From positions 13,992,990 through 14,056,989 of the forward strand of contig CM067302.1 in NCBI GenBank assembly GCA_034231615.1: a stretch of DNA of 64,000 bases, given 5' to 3'. A program made the position numbers and the translations under genes. Position 1 is the stretch's first letter. Each line of letters begins with the position of its first letter. Positions 52,147 to 64,000 of this stretch are shown in pieces. Source of the stretch: Meghimatium bilineatum (taxonomy: Eukaryota > Mollusca > Gastropoda > Stylommatophora > Philomycidae). Below the pieces are notes generated by a model, which saw only the letters and a list, made by a program, of their open reading frames with translations, was not told the origin of the DNA and made no database searches.

Positions 52147-53636
52147 CTTTTCATAAATGTATCTAGTTTATCATTAGAAATATATTTTTTGATTTGTTTT
52201 TCAAACTTTTCAATACATCTCATAAATGTATATAGTTTATCATTAGAAATATATTTTGTTTAAATTTTAAACTTTTCAACACATTTCATAAATGTATCTA
52301 GTTTATCATTAGAAATATATTTTTTATTTTCTTTTTCAAACTTTTCAACACATCTCATAAATGTATCTAGTTTATCATTAGAAATATATTTTTTTGATTT
52401 TCAAACTGTTCAACACATCTCATAAATGTATCTACCAGTAGAGTATTTTGATTTTATTTTTCAAACGTTTCAACACATCTCATAATAGTTTATTATTAGA
52501 AATATATTTTGATTTTATTTTTCAAACGTTTCAACACATCTCATAATAGTTTATTATTAGAAATATATTTTTTGATTTTGATACTTTTCAACACATTTCA
52601 TAAATGTATCTACCAGTAGTTTATTATTAGAAATATATTTTTATTTTATTTTCCAAACTTTTCAACACATCTCATAAATGTATCTAGTTTATCATTAGAA
52701 ATATATTTTTTTAATTTTCAAACTGTTCAACACATCTCATAAATGTATCTACCAGTAGAGTATTTTGATTTTATTTTTCAAACGTTTCAACACATCTCAT
52801 AATAGTTTATTATTAGAAATATATTTTGATTTTATTTTTCAAACGTTTCAACACATCTCATAATAGTTTATTATTAGAAATATATTTTTTGATTTTGATA
52901 CTTTTCAACATATTTCAGAAATGTATCTACCAGTAGTTTATTATTAGAAATATATTTTTTGATTTTCTTTTTCAAACTTTTCAACACATCTCATAAATGT
53001 ATCTAGTTTATCATTAGAAATATATTTTTTTTATTTTCAAACTGTTCAACACATCTCATAAATGTATCTACCAGTAGAGTATTTTGATTTTATTTTTCAA
53101 ACGTTTCAACACATCTCATAATAGTTTATTATTAGAAATATATTTTTTGATTTTGATACTTTTCAACACATTTCATAAATGTATCTACCAGTAGTTTATT
53201 ATTAGAAATATATTTTTATTTTCTTTTCCAAACTTTTCAACACATTTCATAAATATATCTAGTTTATCATTAGAAATATATTTTTTTAATTTTCAAACTG
53301 TTCAACACATCTCATAAATGTATCTACCAGTAGAGTATTTTGATTTTATTTTTCAAACGTTTCAACACATCTCATAATAGTTTATTATTAGAAATATATT
53401 TTTTGATTTTGATACTTTTCAACACATTTCATAAATGTATCTACCAGTAGTTTATTATTAGAAATATATTTTTTGATTTTCTTTTTCAAACTTTTCAACA
53501 CATCTCATAAATGTATCTGCCAGTAGATTATCACTAAAAATATATCTTTTCATTTTCTTTTTCAAACTTTTCAACACATTTCATAAATGTATATAGTTTA
53601 TCACTAGAAATATATTTTTTGATTTTCTTTTCCAAA
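52147..53636 (+). repeat. B3 unit, 1,490 bases, second copy
   Basis: This is the counterpart of 48,459 to 49,948 at offset 3,688, including the shared gatttgtttttc change. After it the series departs: the next anchor interval is 1,173 instead of 1,099, so the second super-unit is incomplete. Confidence 0.86.
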
Positions 53637-54809
53637 CTTTTCATAAATGTATCTAGTTTATCATTAGAAATATATTTTTTGATTTTTTTTTCAAACTTTT
53701 CAATACATCTCATAAATGTATATAGTTTATCATTAGAAATATATTTTGTTTAAATTTTAAACTTTTCAACACATTTCATAAATGTATCTAGTTTATCATT
53801 AGAAATATATTTTTTATTTTCTTTTTCAATCTTTTCAACACATCTCATAAATGTATCTAGTTTATCATTAGAAATATATTTTTTTGATTTTCAAACTGTT
53901 CAACACATCTCATAAATGTATCTACCAGTAGAGTATTTTGATTTTATTTTTCAAACGTTTCAACACATCTCATAATAGTTTATTATTAGAAATATATTTT
54001 GATTTTATTTTTCAAACGTTTCAACACATCTCATAATAGTTTATTATTAGAAATATATTTTTTGATTTTGATACTTTTCAACATATTTCAGAAATGTATC
54101 TACCAGTAGTTTATTATTAGAAATATATTTTTTGATTTTCTTTTTCAAACTTTTCAACACATCTCATAAATGTATCTAGTTTATCATTAGAAATATATTT
54201 TTTTTATTTTCAAACTGTTCAACACATCTCATAAATGTATCTACCAGTAGAGTATTTTGATTTTATTTTTCAAACGTTTCAACACATCTCATAATAGTTT
54301 ATTATTAGAAATATATTTTTTGATTTTGATACTTTTCAACACATTTCATAAATGTATCTACCAGTAGTTTATTATTAGAAATATATTTTTATTTTCTTTT
54401 CCAAACTTTTCAACACATTTCATAAATATATCTAGTTTATCATTAGAAATATATTTTTTTAATTTTCAAACTGTTCAACACATCTCATAAATGTATCTAC
54501 CAGTAGAGTATTTTGATTTTATTTTTCAAACGTTTCAACACATCTCATAATAGTTTATTATTAGAAATATATTTTTTGATTTTGATACTTTTCAACACAT
54601 TTCATAAATGTATCTACCAGTAGTTTATTATTAGAAATATATTTTTTGATTTTCTTTTTCAAACTTTTCAACACATCTCATAAATGTATCTGCCAGTAGA
54701 TTATCACTAAAAATATATCTTTTCATTTTCTTTTTCAAACTTTTCAACACATTTCATAAATGTATATAGTTTATCACTAGAAATATATTTTTTGATTTTC
54801 TTTTCCAAA
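53637..54809 (+). repeat. B3 unit, 1,173 bases
   Basis: This hybrid unit has no aaatttcaaactgttc fusion; it carries gtttaaattttaaac followed by a caatcttttcaac monomer at about 53,827. It ends with the cataaatatatctag section and a ctgccagtag monomer at 54,693. A similar caatcttttc change occurs near 45,613, 55,003, 57,023 and 61,299. Confidence 0.8.
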
Positions 54810-56340
54810 CTTTTCATAAATGTATCTAGTTTATCATTAGAAATATATTTTTTGATTTTTTTTTCAAACTTTTCAATACATCTCATAAATGTATATAGTT
54901 TATCATTAGAAATATATTTTGTTTAAATTTTAAACTTTTCAACACATTTCATAAATGTATCTAGTTTATCATTAGAAATATATTTTTTATTTTCTTTTTC
55001 AATCTTTTCAACACATCTCATAAATGTATCTAGTTTATCATTAGAAATATATTTTTTTGATTTTCAAACTGTTCAACACATCTCATAAATGTATCTACCA
55101 GTAGAGTATTTTGATTTTATTTTTCAAACGTTTCAACACATCTCATAATAGTTTATTATTAGAAATATATTTTGATTTTATTTTTCAAACGTTTCAACAC
55201 ATCTCATAATAGTTTATTATTAGAAATATATTTTTTGATTTTGATACTTTTCAACATATTTCAGAAATGTATCTACCAGTAGTTTATTATTAGAAATATA
55301 TTTTTTGATTTTCTTTTTCAAACTTTTCAACACATCTCATAAATGTATCTAGTTTATCATTAGAAATATATTTTTTTTATTTTCAAACTGTTCAACACAT
55401 CTCATAAATGTATCTACCAGTAGAGTATTTTGATTTTATTTTTCAAACGTTTCAACACATCTCATAATAGTTTATTATTAGAAATATATTTTTTGATTTT
55501 GATACTTTTCAACACATTTCATAAATGTATCTACTAGTAGTTTATTATTAGAAATATATTTTTTGATTTTCTTTTTCAAACTTTTCAACACATCTCATAA
55601 ATGTATCTGCCAGTAGATTATCACTAAAAATATATCTTTTCATTTTCTTTTTCAAACTTTTCAACACATTTCATAAATGTATCTAGTTTATCACTAGAAA
55701 TGTATTTTGTTTAAATTTTAAACTTTTCAACACATTTCATAAATGTATCTAGTTTATCATTAGAAATATATTTTTTATTTTCTTTTTTCAAACTTTTCAA
55801 CACATCTCATAAATGTATCTAGTTTATCATTAGAAATATATTTTTTTGATTTTCAAACTGTTCAACACATCTCATAAATGTATCTACCAGTAGAGTATTT
55901 TGATTTTATTTTTCAAACGTTTCAACACATCTCATAATAGTTTATTTTTAGAAATATATTTTGATTTTATTTTTCAAACGTTTCAACACATCTCATAATA
56001 GTTTATTATTAGAAATATATTTTTTGATTTTGATACTTTTCAACACATTTCATAAATGTATCTACCAGTAGTTTATTATTAGAAATATATTTTTATTTTA
56101 TTTTCCAAACTTTTCAACACATTTCATAAATATATCTAGTTTATCATTAGAAATATATTTTTTAAATTTTCAAACTGTTCAACACATCTCATAAATGTAT
56201 CTACCAGTAGAGTATTTTGATTTTATTTTTCAAACGTTTCAACACATCTCATAATAGTTTATTATTAGAAATATATTTTGATTTTATTTTTCAAACGTTT
56301 CAACACATCTCATAATAGTTTATTATTAGAAATATATTTT
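54693..56340 (+). repeat. Long-range duplicate block, left copy (offset 6,299)
   Basis: Markers ctgccagtag at 54,693 and 55,610, the anchor cttttcataaatg at 54,810, the extra T in cttttttcaaac near 55,783 and tttatttttagaaat near 55,942 all recur 6,299 bases later, at 60,992, 61,909, 61,109, about 62,082 and about 62,242. Homology stops at about 56,375 and 62,680: this copy continues with ctaccagtag, the other with ctactagtag. Confidence 0.86.
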
Positions 56341-58046
56341 TTTGATTTTGATACTTTTCAACACATTTCATAAATGTATCTACCAGTAGTTTATTATTAG
56401 AAATATATTTTTATTTTCTTTTCCAAACTTTTCAACACATTTCATAAATATATCTAGTTTATCATTAGAAATATATTTTTTTAATTTTCAAACTGTTCAA
56501 CACATCTCATAAATGTATCTACCAGTAGAGTATTTTGATTTTATTTTTCAAACGTTTCAACACATCTCATAATAGTTTATTATTAGAAATATATTTTTTG
56601 ATTTTGATACTTTTCAACACATTTCATAAATGTATCTACCAGTAGTTTATTATTAGAAATATATTTTTTGATTTTCTTTTTCAAACTTTTCAACACATCT
56701 CATAAATGTATCTGCCAGTAGATTATCACTAAAAATATATCTTTTCATTTTCTTTTTCAAACTTTTCAACACATTTCATAAATGTATATAGTTTATCACT
56801 AGAAATATATTTTTTGATTTTCTTTTCCAAACTTTTCATAAATGTATCTAGTTTATCATTAGAAATATATTTTTTGATTTTTTTTTCAAACTTTTCAATA
56901 CATCTCATAAATGTATATAGTTTATCATTAGAAATATATTTTGTTTAAATTTTAAACTTTTCAACACATTTCATAAATGTATCTAGTTTATCATTAGAAA
57001 TATATTTTTTATTTTCTTTTTCAATCTTTTCAACACATCTCATAAATGTATCTAGTTTATCATTAGAAATATATTTTTTTGATTTTCAAACTGTTCAACA
57101 CATCTCATAAATGTATCTACCAGTAGAGTATTTTGATTTTATTTTTCAAACGTTTCAACACATCTCATAATAGTTTATTATTAGAAATATATTTTGATTT
57201 TATTTTTCAAACGTTTCAACACATCTCATAATAGTTTATTATTAGAAATATATTTTTTGATTTTGATACTTTTCAACATATTTCAGAAATGTATCTACCA
57301 GTAGTTTATTATTAGAAATATATTTTTTGATTTTCTTTTTCAAACTTTTCAACACATCTCATAAATGTATCTAGTTTATCATTAGAAATATATTTTTTTT
57401 ATTTTCAAACTGTTCAACACATCTCATAAATGTATCTACCAGTAGAGTATTTTGATTTTATTTTTCAAACGTTTCAACACATCTCATAATAGTTTATTAT
57501 TAGAAATATATTTTTTGATTTTGATACTTTTCAACACATTTCATAAATGTATCTACTAGTAGTTTATTATTAGAAATATATTTTTTGATTTTCTTTTTCA
57601 AACTTTTCAACACATCTCATAAATGTATCTGCCAGTAGATTATCACTAAAAATATATCTTTTCATTTTCTTTTTCAAACTTTTCAACACATTTCATAAAT
57701 GTATCTAGTTTATCACTAGAAATGTATTTTGTTTAAATTTTAAACTTTTCAACACATTTCATAAATGTATCTAGTTTATCATTAGAAATATATTTTTTAT
57801 TTTCTTTTTTCAAACTTTTCAACACATCTCATAAATGTATCTAGTTTATCATTAGAAATATATTTTTTTGATTTTCAAACTGTTCAACACATCTCATAAA
57901 TGTATCTACCAGTAGAGTATTTTGATTTTATTTTTCAAACGTTTCAACACATCTCATAATAGTTTATTATTAGAAATATATTTTGATTTTATTTTTCAAA
58001 CGTTTCAACACATCTCATAATAGTTTATTATTAGAAATATATTTTT

Positions 58047-59406
58047 TTGATTTTGATACTTTTCAACACATTTCATAAATGTATCTACTAGTAGTTTATT
58101 ATTAGAAATATATTTTTTGATTTTCTTTTTCAAACTTTTCAACACATCTCATAAATGTATCTGCAAGTAGATTATCACTAAAAATATATCTTTTCATTTT
58201 CTTTTTCAAACTTTTCAACACATTTCATAAATGTATCTAGTTTATCACTAGAAATGTATTTTGTTTAAATTTTAAACTTTTCAACACATTTCATAAATGT
58301 ATCTAGTTTATCATTAGAAATATATTTTTTTAATTTTCAAACTGTTCAACACATCTCATAAATGTATCTACCAGTAGAGTATTTTGATTTTATTTTTCAA
58401 ACGTTTCAACACATCTCATAATAGTTTATTATTAGAAATATATTTTTTGATTTTGATACTTTTCAACACATTTCATAAATGTATCTACTAGTAGTTTATT
58501 ATTAGAAATATATTTTTTGATTTTCTTTTTCAAACTTTTCAACACATTTCATAAATGTATCTGCCAGTAGATTATCACTAAAAATATATCTTTTCATTTT
58601 CTTTTTCAAACTTTTCAACACATTTCATAAATGTATCTAGTTTATCACTAGAAATGTATTTTGTTTAAATTTTAAACTTTTCAACACATTTCATAAATGT
58701 ATCTAGTTTATCATTAGAAATATATTTTTTATTTTCTTTTTCAAACTTTTCAACACATCTCATAAATGTATCTAGTTTATCATTAGAAATATATTTTTTT
58801 TATTTTCAAACTGTTCAACACATCTCATAAATGTAGCTACCAGTAGAGTATTTTGATTTTATTTTTCAAACGTTTCAACACATCTCATAATAGTTTATTA
58901 TTAGAAATATATTTTGATTTTATTTTTCAAACGTTTCAACACATCTCATAATAGTTTATTATTAGAAATATATTTTTTGATTTTGATACTTTTCAACACA
59001 TTTCATAAATGTATCTACCAGTAGTTTATTATTAGAAATATATTTTTATTTTATTTTCCAAACTTTTCAACACATTTCATAAATATATCTAGTTTATCAT
59101 TAGAAATATATTTTTTTAATTTTCAAACTGTTCAACACATCTCATAAATGTATCTACCAGTAGAGTATTTTGATTTTATTTTTCAAACGTTTCAACACAT
59201 CTCATAATAGTTTATTATTAGAAATATATTTTGATTTTATTTTTCAAACGTTTCAACACATCTCATAATAGTTTATTATTAGAAATATATTTTTTGATTT
59301 TGATACTTTTCAACACATTTCATAAATGTATCTACTAGTAGTTTATTATTAGAAATATATTTTTTGATTTTCTTTTTCAAACTTTTCAACACATCTCATA
59401 AATGTA
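58047..59406 (+). repeat. Long-range duplicate block, left copy (offset 4,594)
   Basis: Markers ctgcaagtag at 58,164, ctgccagtag at 58,564 and the private atgtagctacc at 58,831 recur at 62,758, 63,158 and 63,425, all 4,594 apart. Differences are few: one base in a T/C tract near 62,799 (tttttaaaac), catttcataatag near 63,793 against catctcataatag, and tatttttatttt near 63,831 against tattttgatttt. Confidence 0.86.
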
Positions 59407-61000
59407 TCTGCAAGTAGATTATCACTAAAAATATATCTTTTCATTTTCTTTTTCAAACTTTTCAACACATTTCATAAATGTATCTAGTTTATCACTAGAA
59501 ATGTATTTTGTTTAAATTTTAAACTTTTCAACACATTTCATAAATGTATCTAGTTTATCATTAGAAATATATTTTTTAAATTTTCAAACTGTTCAACACA
59601 TCTCATAAATGTATCTACCAGTAGAGTATTTTGATTTTATTTTTCAAACGTTTCAACACATCTCATAATAGTTTATTATTAGAAATATATTTTTTGATTT
59701 TGATACTTTTCAACACATTTCATAAATGTATCTACCAGTAGTTTATTATTAGAAATATATTTTTTGATTTTCTTTTTCAAACTTTTCAACACATCTCATA
59801 AATGTATCTGCCAGTAGATTATCACTAAAAATATATCTTTTCATTTTCTTTTTCAAACTTTTCAACACATTTCATAAATGTATATAGTTTATCATTAGAA
59901 ATATATTTTTTATTTTCTTTTTCAAACTTTTCAACACATCTCATAAATGTATCTAGTTTATCATTAGAAATATATTTTTTTGATTTTCAAACTGTTCAAC
60001 ACATCTCATAAATGTATCTACCAGTAGAGTATTTTGATTTTATTTTTCAAACGTTTCAACACATCTCATAATAGTTTATTTTTAGAAATATATTTTGATT
60101 TTATTTTTCAAACGTTTCAACACATCTCATAATAGTTTATTATTAGAAATATATTTTTTGATTTTGATACTTTTCAACACATTTCATAAATGTATCTACC
60201 AGTAGTTTATTATTAGAAATATATTTTTATTTTATTTTCCAAACTTTTCAACACATTTCATAAATATATCTAGTTTATCATTAGAAATATATTTTTTTAA
60301 TTTTCAAACTGTTCAACACATCTCATAAATGTATCTACCAGTAGAGTATTTTGATTTTATTTTTCAAACGTTTCAACACATCTCATAATAGTTTATTATT
60401 AGAAATATATTTTGATTTTATTTTTCAAACGTTTCAACACATCTCATAATAGTTTATTATTAGAAATATATTTTTTGATTTTGATACTTTTCAACACATT
60501 TCATAAATGTATCTACTAGTAGTTTATTATTAGAAATATATTTTTTGATTTTCTTTTTCAAACTTTTCAACACATCTCATAAATGTATCTGCAAGTAGAT
60601 TATCACTAAAAATATATCTTTTCATTTTCTTTTTCAAACTTTTCAACACATTTCATAAATGTATCTAGTTTATCACTAGAAATGTATTTTGTTTAAATTT
60701 TAAACTTTTCAACACATTTCATAAATGTATCTAGTTTATCATTAGAAATATATTTTTTAAATTTTCAAACTGTTCAACACATCTCATAAATGTATCTACC
60801 AGTAGAGTATTTTGATTTTATTTTTCAAACGTTTCAACACATCTCATAATAGTTTATTATTAGAAATATATTTTTTGATTTTGATACTTTTCAACACATT
60901 TCATAAATGTATCTACCAGTAGTTTATTATTAGAAATATATTTTTTGATTTTCTTTTTCAAACTTTTCAACACATCTCATAAATGTATCTGCCAGTAGAT
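58164..61000 (+). repeat. Series of 400-base ctgcaagtag / ctgccagtag pairs
   Basis: The ctgcaagtag variant at 58,164, 59,411 and 60,592 (and again at 62,758) is each time followed exactly 400 bases later by a ctgccagtag monomer. The second and third pairs lie 1,181 apart. The C to A change marks a lineage restricted to the last 6 kb of the window, evidence of its recent spread. Confidence 0.83.
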
Positions 61001-62640
61001 TATCACTAAAAATATATCTTTTCATTTTCTTTTTCAAACTTTTCAACACATTTCATAAATGTATATAGTTTATCACTAGAAATATATTTTTTGATTTTCT
61101 TTTCCAAACTTTTCATAAATGTATCTAGTTTATCATTAGAAATATATTTTTTGATTTTTTTTTCAAACTTTTCAATACATCTCATAAATGTATATAGTTT
61201 ATCATTAGAAATATATTTTGTTTAAATTTTAAACTTTTCAACACATTTCATAAATGTATCTAGTTTATCATTAGAAATATATTTTTTATTTTCTTTTTCA
61301 ATCTTTTCAACACATCTCATAAATGTATCTAGTTTATCATTAGAAATATATTTTTTTGATTTTCAAACTGTTCAACACATCTCATAAATGTATCTACCAG
61401 TAGAGTATTTTGATTTTATTTTTCAAACGTTTCAACACATCTCATAATAGTTTATTATTAGAAATATATTTTGATTTTATTTTTCAAACGTTTCAACACA
61501 TCTCATAATAGTTTATTATTAGAAATATATTTTTTGATTTTGATACTTTTCAACATATTTCAGAAATGTATCTACCAGTAGTTTATTATTAGAAATATAT
61601 TTTTTGATTTTCTTTTTCAAACTTTTCAACACATCTCATAAATGTATCTAGTTTATCATTAGAAATATATTTTTTTTATTTTCAAACTGTTCAACACATC
61701 TCATAAATGTATCTACCAGTAGAGTATTTTGATTTTATTTTTCAAACGTTTCAACACATCTCATAATAGTTTATTATTAGAAATATATTTTTTGATTTTG
61801 ATACTTTTCAACACATTTCATAAATGTATCTACTAGTAGTTTATTATTAGAAATATATTTTTTGATTTTCTTTTTCAAACTTTTCAACACATCTCATAAA
61901 TGTATCTGCCAGTAGATTATCACTAAAAATATATCTTTTCATTTTCTTTTTCAAACTTTTCAACACATTTCATAAATGTATCTAGTTTATCACTAGAAAT
62001 GTATTTTGTTTAAATTTTAAACTTTTCAACACATTTCATAAATGTATCTAGTTTATCATTAGAAATATATTTTTTATTTTCTTTTTTCAAACTTTTCAAC
62101 ACATCTCATAAATGTATCTAGTTTATCATTAGAAATATATTTTTTTGATTTTCAAACTGTTCAACACATCTCATAAATGTATCTACCAGTAGAGTATTTT
62201 GATTTTATTTTTCAAACGTTTCAACACATCTCATAATAGTTTATTTTTAGAAATATATTTTGATTTTATTTTTCAAACGTTTCAACACATCTCATAATAG
62301 TTTATTATTAGAAATATATTTTTTGATTTTGATACTTTTCAACACATTTCATAAATGTATCTACCAGTAGTTTATTATTAGAAATATATTTTTATTTTAT
62401 TTTCCAAACTTTTCAACACATTTCATAAATATATCTAGTTTATCATTAGAAATATATTTTTTAAATTTTCAAACTGTTCAACACATCTCATAAATGTATC
62501 TACCAGTAGAGTATTTTGATTTTATTTTTCAAACGTTTCAACACATCTCATAATAGTTTATTATTAGAAATATATTTTGATTTTATTTTTCAAACGTTTC
62601 AACACATCTCATAATAGTTTATTATTAGAAATATATTTTT
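60992..62640 (+). repeat. Long-range duplicate block, right copy (offset 6,299)
   Basis: This is the counterpart of 54,693 to 56,340, with all private markers conserved. At its right end it switches without a visible seam into the block that matches 58,047 onward (offset 4,594). It is therefore the left half of a recombinant mosaic. Confidence 0.86.
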
Positions 62641-64000
62641 TTGATTTTGATACTTTTCAACACATTTCATAAATGTATCTACTAGTAGTTTATTATTAGA
62701 AATATATTTTTTGATTTTCTTTTTCAAACTTTTCAACACATCTCATAAATGTATCTGCAAGTAGATTATCACTAAAAATATATCTTTTCATTTTCTTTTT
62801 AAAACTTTTCAACACATTTCATAAATGTATCTAGTTTATCACTAGAAATGTATTTTGTTTAAATTTTAAACTTTTCAACACATTTCATAAATGTATCTAG
62901 TTTATCATTAGAAATATATTTTTTTAATTTTCAAACTGTTCAACACATCTCATAAATGTATCTACCAGTAGAGTATTTTGATTTTATTTTTCAAACGTTT
63001 CAACACATCTCATAATAGTTTATTATTAGAAATATATTTTTTGATTTTGATACTTTTCAACACATTTCATAAATGTATCTACTAGTAGTTTATTATTAGA
63101 AATATATTTTTTGATTTTCTTTTTCAAACTTTTCAACACATTTCATAAATGTATCTGCCAGTAGATTATCACTAAAAATATATCTTTTCATTTTCTTTTT
63201 CAAACTTTTCAACACATTTCATAAATGTATCTAGTTTATCACTAGAAATGTATTTTGTTTAAATTTTAAACTTTTCAACACATTTCATAAATGTATCTAG
63301 TTTATCATTAGAAATATATTTTTTATTTTCTTTTTCAAACTTTTCAACACATCTCATAAATGTATCTAGTTTATCATTAGAAATATATTTTTTTTATTTT
63401 CAAACTGTTCAACACATCTCATAAATGTAGCTACCAGTAGAGTATTTTGATTTTATTTTTCAAACGTTTCAACACATCTCATAATAGTTTATTATTAGAA
63501 ATATATTTTGATTTTATTTTTCAAACGTTTCAACACATCTCATAATAGTTTATTATTAGAAATATATTTTTTGATTTTGATACTTTTCAACACATTTCAT
63601 AAATGTATCTACCAGTAGTTTATTATTAGAAATATATTTTTATTTTATTTTCCAAACTTTTCAACACATTTCATAAATATATCTAGTTTATCATTAGAAA
63701 TATATTTTTTTAATTTTCAAACTGTTCAACACATCTCATAAATGTATCTACCAGTAGAGTATTTTGATTTTATTTTTCAAACGTTTCAACACATTTCATA
63801 ATAGTTTATTATTAGAAATATATTTTTATTTTATTTTTCAAACGTTTCAACACATCTCATAATAGTTTATTATTAGAAATATATTTTTTGATTTTGATAC
63901 TTTTCAACACATTTCATAAATGTATCTACTAGTAGTTTATTATTAGAAATATATTTTTTGATTTTCTTTTTCAAACTTTTCAACACATCTCATAAATGTA
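62641..64000 (+). repeat. Long-range duplicate block, right copy (offset 4,594), cut by window end
   Basis: This is the counterpart of 58,047 to 59,406. It runs to the last base of the window, inside a cataaatgta core, so both the duplicate and the array continue beyond. Confidence 0.86.

Larger units (their letters stand above)
1..64000 (+). repeat. Satellite-type tandem array filling the whole window
   Basis: Every part of the window is a variant of one monomer with a ttttcaacacat core, cataaatgtat, a variable middle, gaaatatattttt and a T/C-rich tract. Successive cores near the left edge are spaced 75, 76, 70, 71, 70, 65, 76 and 76 bases. In the right part they fall to 60 and 61. All copies share one orientation, and I saw no inverted copy. 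A typical 70-base unit has 13 G or C. No non-repeat insert, gene, RNA gene or transposon was found, so this entry also accounts for every long stretch without a gene. Known satellites of this kind are usually heterochromatic or centromeric; that role here is inference. The array runs off both window edges. Confidence 0.97.
23830..64000 (+). repeat. Domain B: array with 60 and 61 base short monomers
   Basis: The full-length monomers of domain A are mixed with two short deletion derivatives: a 60-base caaactgttc unit and a 61-base caaacgtttc unit. The most repeated order is 60-mer, one to three 61-mers, a gattttgatacttttc monomer, a ccagtagtttattattag monomer, then full-length monomers. Open frames almost vanish (the only one of 60 codons or more is at 46,143 to 46,337) because 60, 61 and 70 base units break the frame. 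The array runs off the right edge. Confidence 0.92.
45422..64000 (+). repeat. Sub-domain B3: regular 1.1 to 1.5 kb higher-order units
   Basis: A monomer that lost ten bases (cttttcataaatg in place of cttttcaacacatttcataaatg) acts as a phase anchor at 45,422, 46,261, 47,360, 48,459, 49,949, 51,048, 52,147, 53,637, 54,810, 56,833 and 61,109. Intervals are 839, 1,099, 1,099, 1,490, 1,099, 1,099, 1,490, 1,173, 2,023 and 4,276. Regularity is greatest from 46.3 to 54.8 kb and breaks up into mosaics to the right. Confidence 0.88.

Noticed and set aside
1-64000. CRISPR array
   Set aside because: Repeats are 60 to 76 bases with no unique spacers; the intervals between conserved cores are themselves repeats, and no cas-like gene is present.
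1-64000. Telomeric or simple microsatellite array
   Set aside because: The unit is a complex 60 to 76 base monomer with higher-order structure, not a 5 to 8 base telomere-type or di/trinucleotide repeat.
1-64000. TATA-like gtatatag and tatata strings as promoters
   Set aside because: They recur in a large share of monomers because of base composition, and no gene follows any of them.
1-64000. CENP-B box or yeast replication-origin consensus in the monomer
   Set aside because: I saw no match to the conserved CENP-B box bases, and near matches to the T-rich origin consensus are not better than expected from the AT content.
1-64000. Assignment to a named species
   Set aside because: The base composition fits several AT-rich eukaryote groups, and I do not recognise the monomer; without a database search any name would be a guess.

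Overview
The whole 64 kb window is one uninterrupted, head-to-tail satellite-type tandem array. I found no unique sequence, no convincing gene, no RNA gene and no mobile element. Every stretch I read is a variant of one AT-rich monomer of about 60 to 76 bases. A typical 70-base monomer is about 19% G+C by hand count. All monomers lie in the same orientation, with the T-rich strand as +. Both ends of the window cut through repeats, so the array continues past both edges. Window length divided by unit length gives on the order of 900 monomers. This scale, the layered higher-order structure and the base composition suggest a very AT-rich eukaryote (a centromeric, pericentromeric or other heterochromatic satellite). 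The taxon cannot be named from the sequence.

The monomer has four recognisable parts on the + strand: (1) a core ttttcaacacat; (2) a short dyad acattt-cat-aaatgt; (3) a variable middle, either gtatctagtttatcattag or a palindrome-like ctaccggtag / ctactagtag / ctaccagtag; and (4) gaaatatattttt followed by a long T/C tract. On the - strand one frame of each monomer reads as a Lys/Glu-rich peptide of about 23 to 25 residues (SNDKLDTFMKCVEKFEKENK-like). Most monomer lengths are not multiples of three, so open frames end after 2 to 4 units. The longest is 83 codons. I treat these as repeat-derived open frames, not genes.

There are two main domains. Domain A (1 to about 23,830) consists of 65 to 76 base monomers arranged in higher-order units. 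The regular unit is about 1.91 kb, with 1.72 kb, 0.86 kb, 2.7 kb and other length variants made by internal duplication or deletion. Fourteen copies of an ACCGGT-containing monomer serve as phase anchors. Domain B (about 23,830 to 64,000) adds short monomers of 60 bases (caaactgttc type) and 61 bases (caaacgtttc type). These occur as a fixed cassette, one 60-mer followed by one to three 61-mers. B divides into B1 (to about 38.2 kb, carrying a gtgtatcaatataaatt monomer), B2 (about 38.2 to 45.4 kb) and B3 (45.4 to 64 kb). B3 holds the clearest recent amplification: 1,099 and 1,490 base units combined into a 3,688 base super-repeat, then mosaic blocks repeated at offsets of 6,299 and 4,594 bases.

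The biology on view is array evolution: unequal exchange, segmental duplication, deletion-fusion monomers and homogenisation, recorded by private mutations shared between particular copies. Boundaries were read by eye from marker motifs and are good to a few bases at anchors, and to about one monomer for block edges.
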